A stretch of 64,000 nt of DNA from Streptomyces rapamycinicus NRRL 5491 (lineage in GTDB: Bacteria; Actinomycetota; Actinomycetes; Streptomycetales; Streptomycetaceae). The DNA lies in NCBI RefSeq assembly GCF_024298965.1, contig NZ_CP085193.1, positions 1,736,001 to 1,800,000 of the forward strand, read 5' to 3'. Numbering within the stretch: position 1 is the stretch's first letter; every line of letters starts with the position of its first letter. Shown piece after piece: positions 16,781 through 25,633 of this stretch. The notes below the pieces were generated by a model, which was not told the DNA's origin, searched no databases, and saw nothing but the letters and a program-made list of their open reading frames with translations. The position numbers and the translations under genes were made by a program.

Positions 16781-17958
16781 GCGACGAAGAGCCTGCGCGA
16801 CGCCACAACGGACGGATCCACCAGGATTCCGGTTCCGCCTCGGCCGCCCTGCCGTCCGGGATACCGCGCCCCTGGTGGATCTACCAGGGCACCGGGCGCC
16901 CGCTGCACGATGTGAGCCTGGAGGAAATCCTTCCGCCGCCGCCCCCGTGGCGCGCCTTCGGCGGGGTCTCGGCCTGCCCGGTCGAGGGCAACGGCCGGTC
17001 CGGCGCGTTATCGGACGCGGACGACGCCCCGACCGAGCCCCCGGCGCCGCCGGAGGACGAGCACGACGCCGCCCGGCGGCTGGGCGCGGCTCCCCTCGGG
17101 GTGCGCTCCGACCCGGAGGAGGCCGACCTCGTCAACGCGGCGCTGATCCTCAGGCGTCCCCTTCTGGTGACCGGCCGCCCGGGCACCGGCAAGTCCACGC
17201 TGGCGTACCGCATCAGCCGGGAGTTGGGCCTGGGCCGGGTGCTGCGCTGGCCGATCACCACGCGTTCGACCCTGCGGTCCGGGCTTTACGGCTACGATGC
17301 CGTCGGCCGTGTGCACGCCGCCGCGGCCGGCCAGGCTTCGGAGGGGGACACGCACGAACCCGGACCGGAGGACATCGGCGACTTCCTCCAACTCGGGCCG
17401 CTGGGCACGGCGATGCTCCCGCACCGCCTGCCGCGCGTCCTGCTCATCGACGAATTCGACAAGAGCGATATCGATCTGCCCAATGACCTCCTCGACATCT
17501 TCGAGGCCGGCGAGTACGCCATCCCCGAGCTGGTGCGCGTCCGCAGGCGCCGCCCAGCCGTATCGGTCCTCACCGACGACCCGGAGCGCAGTACCGTCAT
17601 CGCCTCGGGGCGGGTGCGCTGCCGCGCCTTCCCCGTCGTCGTCATCACCAGCAACGGCGAGCGGGAGTTCCCGCCCGCGTTCCTGCGGCGCTGTCTCCAG
17701 CTGCGGCTGCCCGACCCGGACGCGGACCGGCTCGCCGCGATCGTGGCCGCGCATCTGGGGCGGGCCGACGATCCGCGTGCGCGGGAGCTGATCCAGATGT
17801 TCCTCGAGCGCAGCGAGCGCGAAGGTGGCCTCGCCGCCGACCAGTTGCTCAACGCGGTGTATCTGGTGACGTCCCAGTCACATGTTCCGGGGCCCGAGTG
17901 GGAGGAGCTACTGCAGGCCGTCTGGCATCGGCTGGACAGCGCAGCGGGCTCGACATGA
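16777..17958 (+). CDS. MoxR-type AAA+ ATPase of the conflict system
   Basis: AAA+ ATPase of 393 aa. A proline-rich, poorly conserved N-terminus (1-105) is followed by the core: Walker A GRPGTGKST near 132, Walker B VLLIDEFDKSD near 220, and sensor 1 VVITSNGEREFPPAFLRRC near 290. MoxR ATPases remodel partner proteins together with a vWA-domain cofactor, here the next gene. Both junctions are 4-bp ATGA overlaps (16777 and 17955), so VMAP, MoxR and the vWA protein should be made in fixed ratio. Codon 78 is TTA (17008-17010). Confidence 0.92.
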   Translation: MSDEEPARRHNGRIHQDSGSASAALPSGIPRPWWIYQGTGRPLHDVSLEEILPPPPPWRAFGGVSACPVEGNGRSGALSDADDAPTEPPAPPEDEHDAARRLGAAPLGVRSDPEEADLVNAALILRRPLLVTGRPGTGKSTLAYRISRELGLGRVLRWPITTRSTLRSGLYGYDAVGRVHAAAAGQASEGDTHEPGPEDIGDFLQLGPLGTAMLPHRLPRVLLIDEFDKSDIDLPNDLLDIFEAGEYAIPELVRVRRRRPAVSVLTDDPERSTVIASGRVRCRAFPVVVITSNGEREFPPAFLRRCLQLRLPDPDADRLAAIVAAHLGRADDPRARELIQMFLERSEREGGLAADQLLNAVYLVTSQSHVPGPEWEELLQAVWHRLDSAAGST

Positions 17959-20900
17959 CACACGACCCAGGCGGCAGGTCCACCGGGCCGGGCCCACGGG
18001 ACCTCGACTGGCGGCAGCTCGCCGACGCCCTGTGGCTGGCGGTCTGCAAGGCCGAGACGGACCGTGGCCCCGGACCGCCGGACCCCGGCCCCCTCCCCGG
18101 GACACCGGAGGCGGACGCCCCGCCGCCCGGTGACGAGCCGTCGGACGAGCCGCGGCAGGACCGGCGGGGGGAGCGCCCCTCGTCCGGACCCGAGGCGGCG
18201 CCCCCGGTGCCGGAGCCGCCGCTCCCCGCGGAGCTGGTCGGCGTCTCCGCGCCGCCCGGCGAGGCGGAGCCGACGACCGTCGCGGAGGCCTTCGTGCCCG
18301 CGCGCCGGCCGTCCGCCGACGGGCCGCCGCTGCCCGAGCGCGCCCTGTCCCGGGCGCTGCGGCCGCTCAAGCGCACCGCGCCCTCGCCGGTCGAGACGGA
18401 GGTCGACGAGGAGGCCACGGCCGAGCGCGCGGCGCGCGATGGGCTGTGGGTGCCCGACCTGGTGCCCGTGCGCGAGCGCTGGATGGACGCCGTCCTGGTG
18501 GTGGACGGCGGCAGTTCGATGGTGGTGTGGCGGCGGACGGCCGCGCATCTGGTCACCGTGTTGCGACGCACCGGCGCCTTCCGGGATGTGCGGGTGCACC
18601 GGGTGAACACCGACCATCCGTTACCCGAGGAGGACCGGTCGCCGGTGGCGGGGATGGCGCCGCGCGGCAAGCGGACGGTGCTGGTGCTGACCGACGGCAT
18701 CGGCGCGGCCTGGGGCGATGAGAGCGCCCAGCGCGCGCTGGCCGGCTGGGCGCGGCACGCGTCGGTCGCGGTTCTGCACGTCTTACGGCAGGGCCGCTGG
18801 CACCACACCGGGGTGGCGCCGGAGCGGGTGCGGGTGCGGATCCCGGAACCGGGCGCCCCCAACGGCACCTGGCGGCGGGCGGACGGCGGCTCCTGGCCGG
18901 GCGGCGCACCGCCGGTCCCGGTGCTGGAGCTGGACGCGCGGTGGATGGCCAACTGGGCGCGGCTGGTGGCCCGCCCGCCGGCGCGCGGCCAGGACACGAT
19001 GGCGCTGCTGCCCGGGGCGCCCGCCGAGCGCTGGGATCCCGAACCTGAGCCGAGCGCCTGGGACCGCGTCTTCCGGTTCCGCGCCACCGCCTCCCCGAGC
19101 GCCTTCCGGCTGGCGTCCCGGCTGGCCGCGGCCCCGTTGAACATTCCCGTGATGGAGTTCGTGCAGGGCATCCACCAGCCGGAGGGCAGTCCGGGCGATC
19201 TGGCCGAGGTTCTGCTGGGCGGGCTGCTGCGCAAGGTGGGGACCGCCGACCCGCTGGACGAGACGGGCATCGGCTACGAGTTCCACGACGGGGTGCGCGA
19301 ACTGCTGCTGTCGGCCGGGATGCGGGACGAGTCGCTGTACATCCTCGGCAGCGTCCTGGACCGGCTGGGCCGCCGCTGGAAGCCGCTGCTGATGCTGCGG
19401 GATCTGCTCAACCACCCCTCGGGCTCGGTGGGGGACCTTCCCAGGACGGAGCGGCTGCTGCCGTACATCCGCCTGCAGGAGCAGGTCTACCAGGCTCTTT
19501 CGGGGCCGTACCTGGAGGGTGCGCGCTCCTTTCGCGCCCTTGTCCTGGCCCATCAGGCGCTCGCCCGCTCGGGGGAAAGCCCGCCCGATCCAGTTGAAGA
19601 CGCATCACACAGGGGAAAATATGTGGTCTCCGAGGCGGTTGCGGCCATGACTGACTCCACGACTCCCCGACCAGACCCGCTGTCCCAGGCCGACGATTCA
19701 CCATCCCCGCCGGCGCACGGCTCGCCGGGCCCGGCGGGGGAGCATCTGAGAGGAACATTTGTGTCCGTGACCGCTGCCCGGACCCTGCCCACCGTGGAGG
19801 AGCGCCAGCCCGGGGAACCCCCGTCCATTTGGGGAAATGTACCGCCCCGGAACAACAACTTCACCGGGCGGCAGACGTTGCTCGACACTCTCCACGAACG
19901 GCTGAAGAGCGAGGGCACCGCCGCCGTGCTGCCCGAGGCCCTGCACGGGCTGGGCGGGGTGGGCAAGTCACAGATCGCCCTGGAGTACGTCCATCAGCAC
20001 GCCGCCGACTACGACGCGGTGTGGTGGATCCCGGCCGAGCGCCCCGAGCAGATCCGCCAGGCGCTGGTCCAGCTGGCCGACCGGCTCGGGCTGCACGCGG
20101 GCATGGAGGCCAACACGGCCGTGCCCAGCGTGCTCGACGCGCTGCGCACCGGGCGCCCGTGCCGCAACTGGCTGCTGGTCTTCGACAACGCCGAGGAGCT
20201 GGAGACGGTCCGGCCGTTCTTCCCCGCGGGCGGGCCGGGCCGGATCCTGGTCACGTCGAGGAACGCCCAGTGGTCGCGCGCCGCCCGCACCGTCGAAGTG
20301 GACGTCTTCGAGCGGGAGGAGAGCATCGAGCTGCTGCGCCGCCGGGGGCCGGAGCTGCCGCGCGAACAGGCGGACCGGGTCGCCGACGCCCTGGGGGACC
20401 TTCCGCTGGCCATCGAGCAGGCGGCCGCGTGGCTCACCGAGACGGGAATGCCGGTCGACGAGTATCTCCAGGTCTTCGAGGACGAGCGGGCCGATGTCTC
20501 CACCCGCCGCAATGAACTGCTGGCGGCGGGCGTTCCGGTGGACTACCCCGAACCGGTCGCCGCCGCCTGGAACATGTCGCTGCGGCGGCTGGCCGAAACC
20601 CATCCGGGTGCGCTCCAACTCCTCCAGATGTGCTCGTTCTTCGCGCCCGAGCCGGTCTCCCGCCGGCTCTTCTCGGGCGTGCGCGGGGTGTCCCTCTCCC
20701 CCGAGCTCTCGGAGGTGCTGCAGGATCCGATCAAGCTCGGTCACGCGATCCGTGAGATCAACCGCTACGCCCTGATCAAGATCAATCACCGCAGCAACAC
20801 GATCGAGATGCACCGGCTGGTGCAGGCCGTGCTGATCGGCCAGATGTCCACCCAGCAGCAGGCGGACATGCGGCACAGCGCCCATGTGCTGCTGGCCTTC

Positions 20901-22319
20901 GGCGACCCCAACGACGTGGCACCCCCGAACTGGGGGCGGTACGCCGACCTCCTCTCCCATGTCCGGGCGTCGCGCGCGATGGAGTGCGATGACAAATGGG
21001 TGCGGCAGATGGTCCGGAACCTGGCCCGCTTCCTCCATGTCTGGGGCGACCACGAGGGCGCGCTGGAGCTCGCCACCCAGGTGCGCCGGCAGTGGGTGGA
21101 GAGGCTCGGCGAGGACAGCGCGGAGACGCTGGCCATCTCCCGGACCCTGGGCCACGTCCTGACCGTGCTCGGCCACTTCGACGAGGCCTGGGAGCTCAAC
21201 CGCCGGACGCTGGAGCTCCAGCGCGCCAAAGACGGCGACGACCACGAGAACACCCTGGTGACTCAGGGAGCGGTCGCCGTCGACACCCGCTACCAGGGTG
21301 ACTACGCGCGCTATGTGGAGCTGGAGAAGGACCGCTGGACCAGGACCCTGCGGCTCGCCGGGGACGAGGACCCGTACTCCATCGCCGCGACGAACGACTA
21401 CGCCGTGGCGCTGCGCGCGGCGGGGGACTACGAGCGCGCCCGGCAGCTGGACGAGAGCGCCCGGCGCACCGCTGGTCTGGTGCTCGGCGAGGACGCCCTG
21501 CTCACCATCCTGGTGGAGGCCAACCTCAGCGTCGACGTCCGCGAGGGCGGGGACTACCTGGCCGCCCGCGACATGCTGGAGCAGACCTGCGCCCGCGCCC
21601 GCCAATTGTTCCCGCCGAACACGCCCACCGTGGTCTACGCCCTGCGCAACCTCGCCGTGGCGCGGCGTAAGGCGGGCGACCACGAGGGCGCGCTGGACCT
21701 CAGCCGGGAGGTGCTGGAGCGCTACCGGCTGCGCTACACCGAGCCCAACCTCCACATCACCACCACGGCCTTGGCCCTCTCGATGGATCTGCGGCAGACC
21801 GCCGATCTGGAGGGTGCCCGTGAGCTCGGCCGGAAATGTCTCGACGATATGCGCGTCCTGCTGGGGGAACGGCATCCGGCGGCCCTGGGCGCGGCGATCG
21901 ACCTCGCCGTGACGCTGCGGCTGCTGGGCGAGACGGACGAGGCTCTGGCGCTGAACAAGGAGACGCTGCCGGTGCTCGTCGAGCGGCTGTCGGCCGACCA
22001 TCCCACGGCGCTGGCCTGTGCCATCAACATGGCCAGCGACCACTACACCCTCGCGGACTACCAGGAGGCCCACGACCTGGACTCCGAGACCCTGGCGGCC
22101 TGCCGGTCCGGGCTCGGTGAGGACCACCCCACCACGCTCGCGTGTGCGGTCAATCTGTCGGGGGATCTGCGCGCGCTGGGCGAGGGCAGGCGGGCGGAGG
22201 AGCTGCACCAGGACGCGCTCGGCCGGCTGCGCCGGGTGCTGACGGCCAACCACCCGGCGACGGTCGCGGCGGCCCGGGGCATCCGGGCGGACTGCGATGC
22301 CGAGTCGATCTCCATCTGA
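17955..22319 (+). CDS. Giant vWA / NB-ARC (STAND NTPase) / TPR fusion protein, SAV_2336-FxsT type
   Basis: Protein of 1454 aa. A disordered Pro/Gly/Glu linker covers about 40-150. A vWA-like domain spans about 170-330 (MDAVLVVDGGSSM with a degenerate metal-site motif; VLVLTDGIGAAWG), followed by a helical segment (about 370-540) and a second linker (about 560-610). The NB-ARC STAND NTPase carries FTGRQTLLDTL, Walker A GLGGVGKS near 665, Walker B LLVFDN near 740 and PLAIEQAAAWL. At least eight TPR-like repeats run from about 1035 to 1420. This layout matches proteins named FxSxx-COOH system TPR protein. It should act as the nucleotide-gated sensor of the operon. TTA codons at 18621 and 18783. 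ATG 17955 overlaps the MoxR stop. Confidence 0.88.
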   Translation: MTHDPGGRSTGPGPRDLDWRQLADALWLAVCKAETDRGPGPPDPGPLPGTPEADAPPPGDEPSDEPRQDRRGERPSSGPEAAPPVPEPPLPAELVGVSAPPGEAEPTTVAEAFVPARRPSADGPPLPERALSRALRPLKRTAPSPVETEVDEEATAERAARDGLWVPDLVPVRERWMDAVLVVDGGSSMVVWRRTAAHLVTVLRRTGAFRDVRVHRVNTDHPLPEEDRSPVAGMAPRGKRTVLVLTDGIGAAWGDESAQRALAGWARHASVAVLHVLRQGRWHHTGVAPERVRVRIPEPGAPNGTWRRADGGSWPGGAPPVPVLELDARWMANWARLVARPPARGQDTMALLPGAPAERWDPEPEPSAWDRVFRFRATASPSAFRLASRLAAAPLNIPVMEFVQGIHQPEGSPGDLAEVLLGGLLRKVGTADPLDETGIGYEFHDGVRELLLSAGMRDESLYILGSVLDRLGRRWKPLLMLRDLLNHPSGSVGDLPRTERLLPYIRLQEQVYQALSGPYLEGARSFRALVLAHQALARSGESPPDPVEDASHRGKYVVSEAVAAMTDSTTPRPDPLSQADDSPSPPAHGSPGPAGEHLRGTFVSVTAARTLPTVEERQPGEPPSIWGNVPPRNNNFTGRQTLLDTLHERLKSEGTAAVLPEALHGLGGVGKSQIALEYVHQHAADYDAVWWIPAERPEQIRQALVQLADRLGLHAGMEANTAVPSVLDALRTGRPCRNWLLVFDNAEELETVRPFFPAGGPGRILVTSRNAQWSRAARTVEVDVFEREESIELLRRRGPELPREQADRVADALGDLPLAIEQAAAWLTETGMPVDEYLQVFEDERADVSTRRNELLAAGVPVDYPEPVAAAWNMSLRRLAETHPGALQLLQMCSFFAPEPVSRRLFSGVRGVSLSPELSEVLQDPIKLGHAIREINRYALIKINHRSNTIEMHRLVQAVLIGQMSTQQQADMRHSAHVLLAFGDPNDVAPPNWGRYADLLSHVRASRAMECDDKWVRQMVRNLARFLHVWGDHEGALELATQVRRQWVERLGEDSAETLAISRTLGHVLTVLGHFDEAWELNRRTLELQRAKDGDDHENTLVTQGAVAVDTRYQGDYARYVELEKDRWTRTLRLAGDEDPYSIAATNDYAVALRAAGDYERARQLDESARRTAGLVLGEDALLTILVEANLSVDVREGGDYLAARDMLEQTCARARQLFPPNTPTVVYALRNLAVARRKAGDHEGALDLSREVLERYRLRYTEPNLHITTTALALSMDLRQTADLEGARELGRKCLDDMRVLLGERHPAALGAAIDLAVTLRLLGETDEALALNKETLPVLVERLSADHPTALACAINMASDHYTLADYQEAHDLDSETLAACRSGLGEDHPTTLACAVNLSGDLRALGEGRRAEELHQDALGRLRRVLTANHPATVAAARGIRADCDAESISI

Positions 22320-22359
22320 ACCGGCGTCCTCCAGCTGAACCGGCGTCCGCGTCGCCGTC

Positions 22360-22410
22360 GCGGGGCCCGTGCCGCGCGCCGTTCGCGGGGCCCCGTACCG
22401 CGCGCCGTTC
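22360..22410. repeat. 25/26-bp direct repeat between convergent genes
   Basis: Copies at 22360-22384 and 22385-22410 differ by one insertion and one substitution; each contains CCGCGCGCCGTTC. The second reaches the stop codon of the HExxH gene. A shorter direct repeat (CTGAACCGGCGTCC) overlaps the stop of the TPR gene. Confidence 0.75.
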
Positions 22411-24259
22411 ACCCGCGTGTACGGGTCCCGATCCACCGCGCCAGCGCCACCGGATCGGGACCCGTGCCCGGCGCGGTGCGCAGCTCACGGTGGACGGCCA
22501 GGGCCAGTTCGGGGTGGTTGAGCAGGGTCGTCCTGGCCGCGCCGTCCGGCAGGGCGAGCGCGAGCCCCGCCCATGCCGCGATGTCGTCCGGGTCCGCTTC
22601 CAGGCGGGCCCGGTAGCCGCACAGCGCGGCCGTGGTGTCCCCCGCGGCCCACTGGAGGTCGGCCCGGTCGATGGCGTCACCGCCCCCGGGCAGCCCCGCT
22701 CCCCCGGACAGCCCCCCGGACAACTCCGCTCCCCCGCTCTCGCACAGCCGGTCGAAGCCCGCCGGGTCCGCGAGCCGGAGCCGGGCGAGCGCGGGGCGCG
22801 CCGGCGCCTCGGGGCGGGTCGGCCGGACCGAGGTCCCGGGCGGCTCCCCGGGAGGGTCGGTCCGCTCCCGCCAGGCCCGCGCCCAAGCGGCGGTCGGCTC
22901 CGGGTCCGCCGCCAGGTGGCGCATGCGGTGGACGAGCCGGTGGTCGTGGATCAGATCCGCCGCCAGGCGCGCCGGTACGGAGGGCACCCGCTGCGCGAGC
23001 CACAGGGTCAGCCGCTCCTCCAGCCGGCGGAGGAACTCCTCGCCCCTGCGCGGCAGTTCGGCGTGGGTGAGGAGCGTGCGCAGCCCCGCCGCGGTCTGTG
23101 CCCGGCGCAGGGCGAACTCGAACGCGGCGGTGTCCCGGGCCGGGCCGGGCTCGGCGCGCCGCAGCCGGTCCCACCAGAATCCGGTCACGCCCAGGAACGC
23201 GTACACCCCCTGGAGGAGCCCGCGCAGCGGTCGCGGATCCAGCCGCCAGGGCGCGTAGTGGATCTCCTCCAGGCCCCCTTCGATCAGGGGCACCAGGTCC
23301 ATCAGGGCGCTGAGTTTGATGTGCTGGGCCTCGTGCACCAGCGCGGCGGCGAGGGTCAGCGGGTCCGTGGCCCCGCTGAGCAGCACGCAGCCGTACGCCT
23401 CCGGCGATGAGGCGCTGAACGGTTCGGGCCAGGCGGCGTACGGCACGGGCACGACGGAGGACAGGCAGGCGGCGATTCCCCGCGGGTCCACCTGACGCTG
23501 CTCCGAGACCAGCCGCCACGCATTGCCGAAGCTCTCCTGCCAGCCCCGCCACTCTTCGTCGCCGAGCCGCTCGGGCTCCCGGATCCGGAGAAAGTCGCGA
23601 TAGGGGTCGAGGTCGTCGACAAGGGGGGCGCACACAATCCCCTCGTGTTCTCCGCGCAGCCGCCGCAGTCCGTGCCAACTGGGAGCGTCCTCGGAGAAGT
23701 CGGCGGGCAGTATCACCGAATACGGGCCGGATAACACCGCCGCCTTACGGCCGTTCACGACGACCTCGGCGACATCGGTGGTGTCCGGAATGCGGGCGAA
23801 TCCCAGGGCCGGCAATATCACCCCGCCCTCGCGCACCGGAACGGTGCCGCGAAAGTCGATTCCGGCGAGAAGAGCGGCCGAGGCGGCTATGGCATGCAGA
23901 TGACCCACCGCGCTCCACAGTGGCCCGTCCCCCGATTCCAGACCGCGCAGCCTGCGCAGACAGCGGTTGAGCCACACCCCCACGGAAGGGTGCAGCAGCA
24001 GCGTCTCCGTGGCGGCCGGGGAGCGGTGCTCGGCCCTGATCAGCAGGTGCCAGGCGTCCCGGGGCGGGGGAAGGGGGCCGGGCAGGGCGGGGTGCGCGGA
24101 GGCGATGTCCACCAGGGCGCGCAGCAGGAGCATGGCCCGGCTGCGCTGCCCCGACCTCAGTTCGGCGATGGCCGCGGGGCCGCCGGAACCCCGCGCCAAC
24201 TCGGCGAAACCCTCCGCCGATAAACGATGGTTGAGGCCCCGCGTGGCGGAGGACGTCAT
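22409..24259 (-). CDS. HExxH-type RiPP-modifying enzyme (aKG-HExxH peptide beta-hydroxylase family)
   Basis: Protein of 616 aa with the metal motif HEAQH at 309-313 in LAAALVHEAQHIKLSALMDL, plus a downstream Glu in the same helix region (LIEGGLEEI). This layout defines the HEXXH-motif peptide-modification family, whose members are iron/2-oxoglutarate hydroxylases rather than proteases. The C-terminal third is helical and repeat-like (LARLRLADPAGFDRL, then GDTTAALCGYRARLEADPDDIAAWAGL) and may be a peptide- or partner-binding scaffold. It starts 6 bp after the putative precursor gene and reads toward the vWA/TPR gene. TTA codons 13 (24221-24223) and 176 (23732-23734) suggest bldA control. No radical SAM enzyme is nearby. 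Confidence 0.85.
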   Translation of the reverse strand: MTSSATRGLNHRLSAEGFAELARGSGGPAAIAELRSGQRSRAMLLLRALVDIASAHPALPGPLPPPRDAWHLLIRAEHRSPAATETLLLHPSVGVWLNRCLRRLRGLESGDGPLWSAVGHLHAIAASAALLAGIDFRGTVPVREGGVILPALGFARIPDTTDVAEVVVNGRKAAVLSGPYSVILPADFSEDAPSWHGLRRLRGEHEGIVCAPLVDDLDPYRDFLRIREPERLGDEEWRGWQESFGNAWRLVSEQRQVDPRGIAACLSSVVPVPYAAWPEPFSASSPEAYGCVLLSGATDPLTLAAALVHEAQHIKLSALMDLVPLIEGGLEEIHYAPWRLDPRPLRGLLQGVYAFLGVTGFWWDRLRRAEPGPARDTAAFEFALRRAQTAAGLRTLLTHAELPRRGEEFLRRLEERLTLWLAQRVPSVPARLAADLIHDHRLVHRMRHLAADPEPTAAWARAWRERTDPPGEPPGTSVRPTRPEAPARPALARLRLADPAGFDRLCESGGAELSGGLSGGAGLPGGGDAIDRADLQWAAGDTTAALCGYRARLEADPDDIAAWAGLALALPDGAARTTLLNHPELALAVHRELRTAPGTGPDPVALARWIGTRTRG

Positions 24260-24265
24260 AGCCGC

Positions 24266-24439
24266 CTAACTCACACAGGGTTCCGACGTCGACGAGTTGC
24301 CGATCGTCGGCGGGCGCTGGACGATGTCGAGCAGCCGCTCCGTCACCGCGGAAATCCCTTCGTGCCGCTCGAGGTCTTCGAGTGTCGCCCCCGAAAGGTC
24401 CAGTAGCTCCGTCTCGACCTCGGTCGCGACTCGCTCCAT
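24266..24439 (-). CDS. Putative RiPP precursor peptide, 57 aa
   Basis: Short gene immediately before the HExxH enzyme. ATG 24439 has GGAGGGGG at 24448-24455 (8-bp spacing). The product begins MERVATEVETELLDLSGATL, followed by EDLERHEGISAVTERLLDIV; the acidic LxDLSxxxLxDLE pattern and following amphipathic helix resemble leaders of FxSxx-COOH peptides. The C-terminal 16 residues (QRPPTIGNSSTSEPCVS region) form a Ser/Thr-rich putative core with one Cys. It lacks the terminal FxSxx motif, so it is not a standard member. The 6-bp gap to the enzyme gene implies co-transcription. Precursor role is inferred from position, size and leader-like pattern. Confidence 0.72.
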   Translation of the reverse strand: MERVATEVETELLDLSGATLEDLERHEGISAVTERLLDIVQRPPTIGNSSTSEPCVS

Positions 24440-24601
24440 GACACCGTCCCCCTCCGGACGCTCCCTAACGGCTCATATGAGGCATCCCTATGGTGGCCTA
24501 CCCCTAATGATTGCGAAAGGGTGAACACGGCCAGTCGACGCCTGCGTTGTCAAGATTTTCGGACACTTTCGCGCGCCCGGGAGCCCCCCGATATGCCGGT
24601 G

Positions 24602-25363
24602 TCATCCACCCGTTCCGGATCGCGTCGTCTCGACCTCGAACACGCCTCCGCACACCCGGAACGACCGGGCCGAGACGTTCATCGCGTCGAAGGAATCCGG
24701 CGGGTAGACCCGGATCCGGGCCGCGGTGCGCCGGCACGGGGTGTCGTTCATGCCCTCGTTGAGCGTGTGCAGACTGCTCGAGGCGCTGCCGCCGGGCGGC
24801 AGGGAGACCGGGGAGCGGGTGGGTCCGCGCCGGGTGGCGGGATCGCCGATCACCGCACCGGTGGAGTCGAGCAGCGAGACACCGGGGTATCCGGTGAGGG
24901 TGCAGGTCGTGGCGGACTTGTTGGTGAACACCAGGGGCAGGTACACATTCCCGGCACCTGTGTCCATCCGGCCGGCCGCCAGCGTCAGCTGCGCCTTGGA
25001 GCAGACACGGCGCACCCCGGACGCGGCGGCGGGACGTGAGGAGGACGGGCGCGAGGGCCCCGCCGAGGGCGGAGGGGACTGCGCGGTCCGCGAGGTGGGC
25101 CGTTCGTTCCGGGAGGAGCCGCTCCCGGCGGAGGCCGAGGAGGCGGCCGAAGGGGAGGAGGGTGGCGCGGCGGAGGAGGCGGAGGTGACGGACGAGGCGC
25201 GCCGCGCGGAGTCCCCGTCCCCGGTGTCGCTGCCGCACGCGGTGACCGTGGCCAGCGCGCCGAGCAGCAGGGCGCATAAGACGGGTGGCCGGGACCGCGC
25301 CGCCGCCGTGCGCCGAGTCGTCCGCCGAGGAGCCGAACCGTTCCGTTGACTCATGTGACTCAT
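24602..25363 (-). CDS. DUF4232 lipoprotein
   Basis: Predicted secreted lipoprotein of 253 aa. A basic N-terminus and hydrophobic stretch (PPVLCALLLGALATVTAC) end in a lipobox-like VTAC near residue 43. A long Ser/Ala/Pro linker (45-115) precedes a DUF4232 domain (about 118-250: KAQLTLAAGRMDTGAGNVYL, LVFTNKSATTCTLTGYPGVS, SFRVCGGVFEVE) with four Cys likely forming two disulfides. DUF4232 proteins are common in Streptomyces and of unknown function. It is divergent from the LysM gene across 270 bp in which I found no recognisable riboswitch or RNA gene. Confidence 0.9.
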   Translation of the reverse strand: MSHMSQRNGSAPRRTTRRTAAARSRPPVLCALLLGALATVTACGSDTGDGDSARRASSVTSASSAAPPSSPSAASSASAGSGSSRNERPTSRTAQSPPPSAGPSRPSSSRPAAASGVRRVCSKAQLTLAAGRMDTGAGNVYLPLVFTNKSATTCTLTGYPGVSLLDSTGAVIGDPATRRGPTRSPVSLPPGGSASSSLHTLNEGMNDTPCRRTAARIRVYPPDSFDAMNVSARSFRVCGGVFEVETTRSGTGG

Positions 25364-25633
25364 GAGCGACCTCCCGAGGTCAGCCGTCTGCCGGGTGCCA
25401 CCGGCATCGAGGGCGGGTGCCCCGATGCCTCCCGTGCATCCCCCCTGGGACTCCCTTCCCCGCGCGCGGGCTCTTATGTACGGGGCACATTGATCGCGTC
25501 GGCGCTCAAATTCCTCACATTGGATTCTCTACCGCAAACATCCGAACACCTTGTCCAAGCCAGAACCCTGGGATTACTGTTCGGCAGCCATCGCACTCGC
25601 CAACTGCCGCACCAGGACAGGAAGAAGGACTCC

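Noticed and set aside
22409..24259. HExxH protein as a secreted or cytoplasmic metalloprotease
   Set aside because: No signal peptide or protease-family context; the adjacent small precursor and domain layout fit the peptide-modifying HExxH family better.
24266..24439. Classifying the small peptide as a standard FxSxx-COOH precursor
   Set aside because: The leader fits but the C-terminus lacks Phe-x-Ser-x-x and no FxsB-type radical SAM gene is in the window.
25364..25633. c-di-AMP (ydaO-type) riboswitch upstream of the LysM gene
   Set aside because: The context is right, but I could not find the conserved core; a covariance-model search would be decisive.
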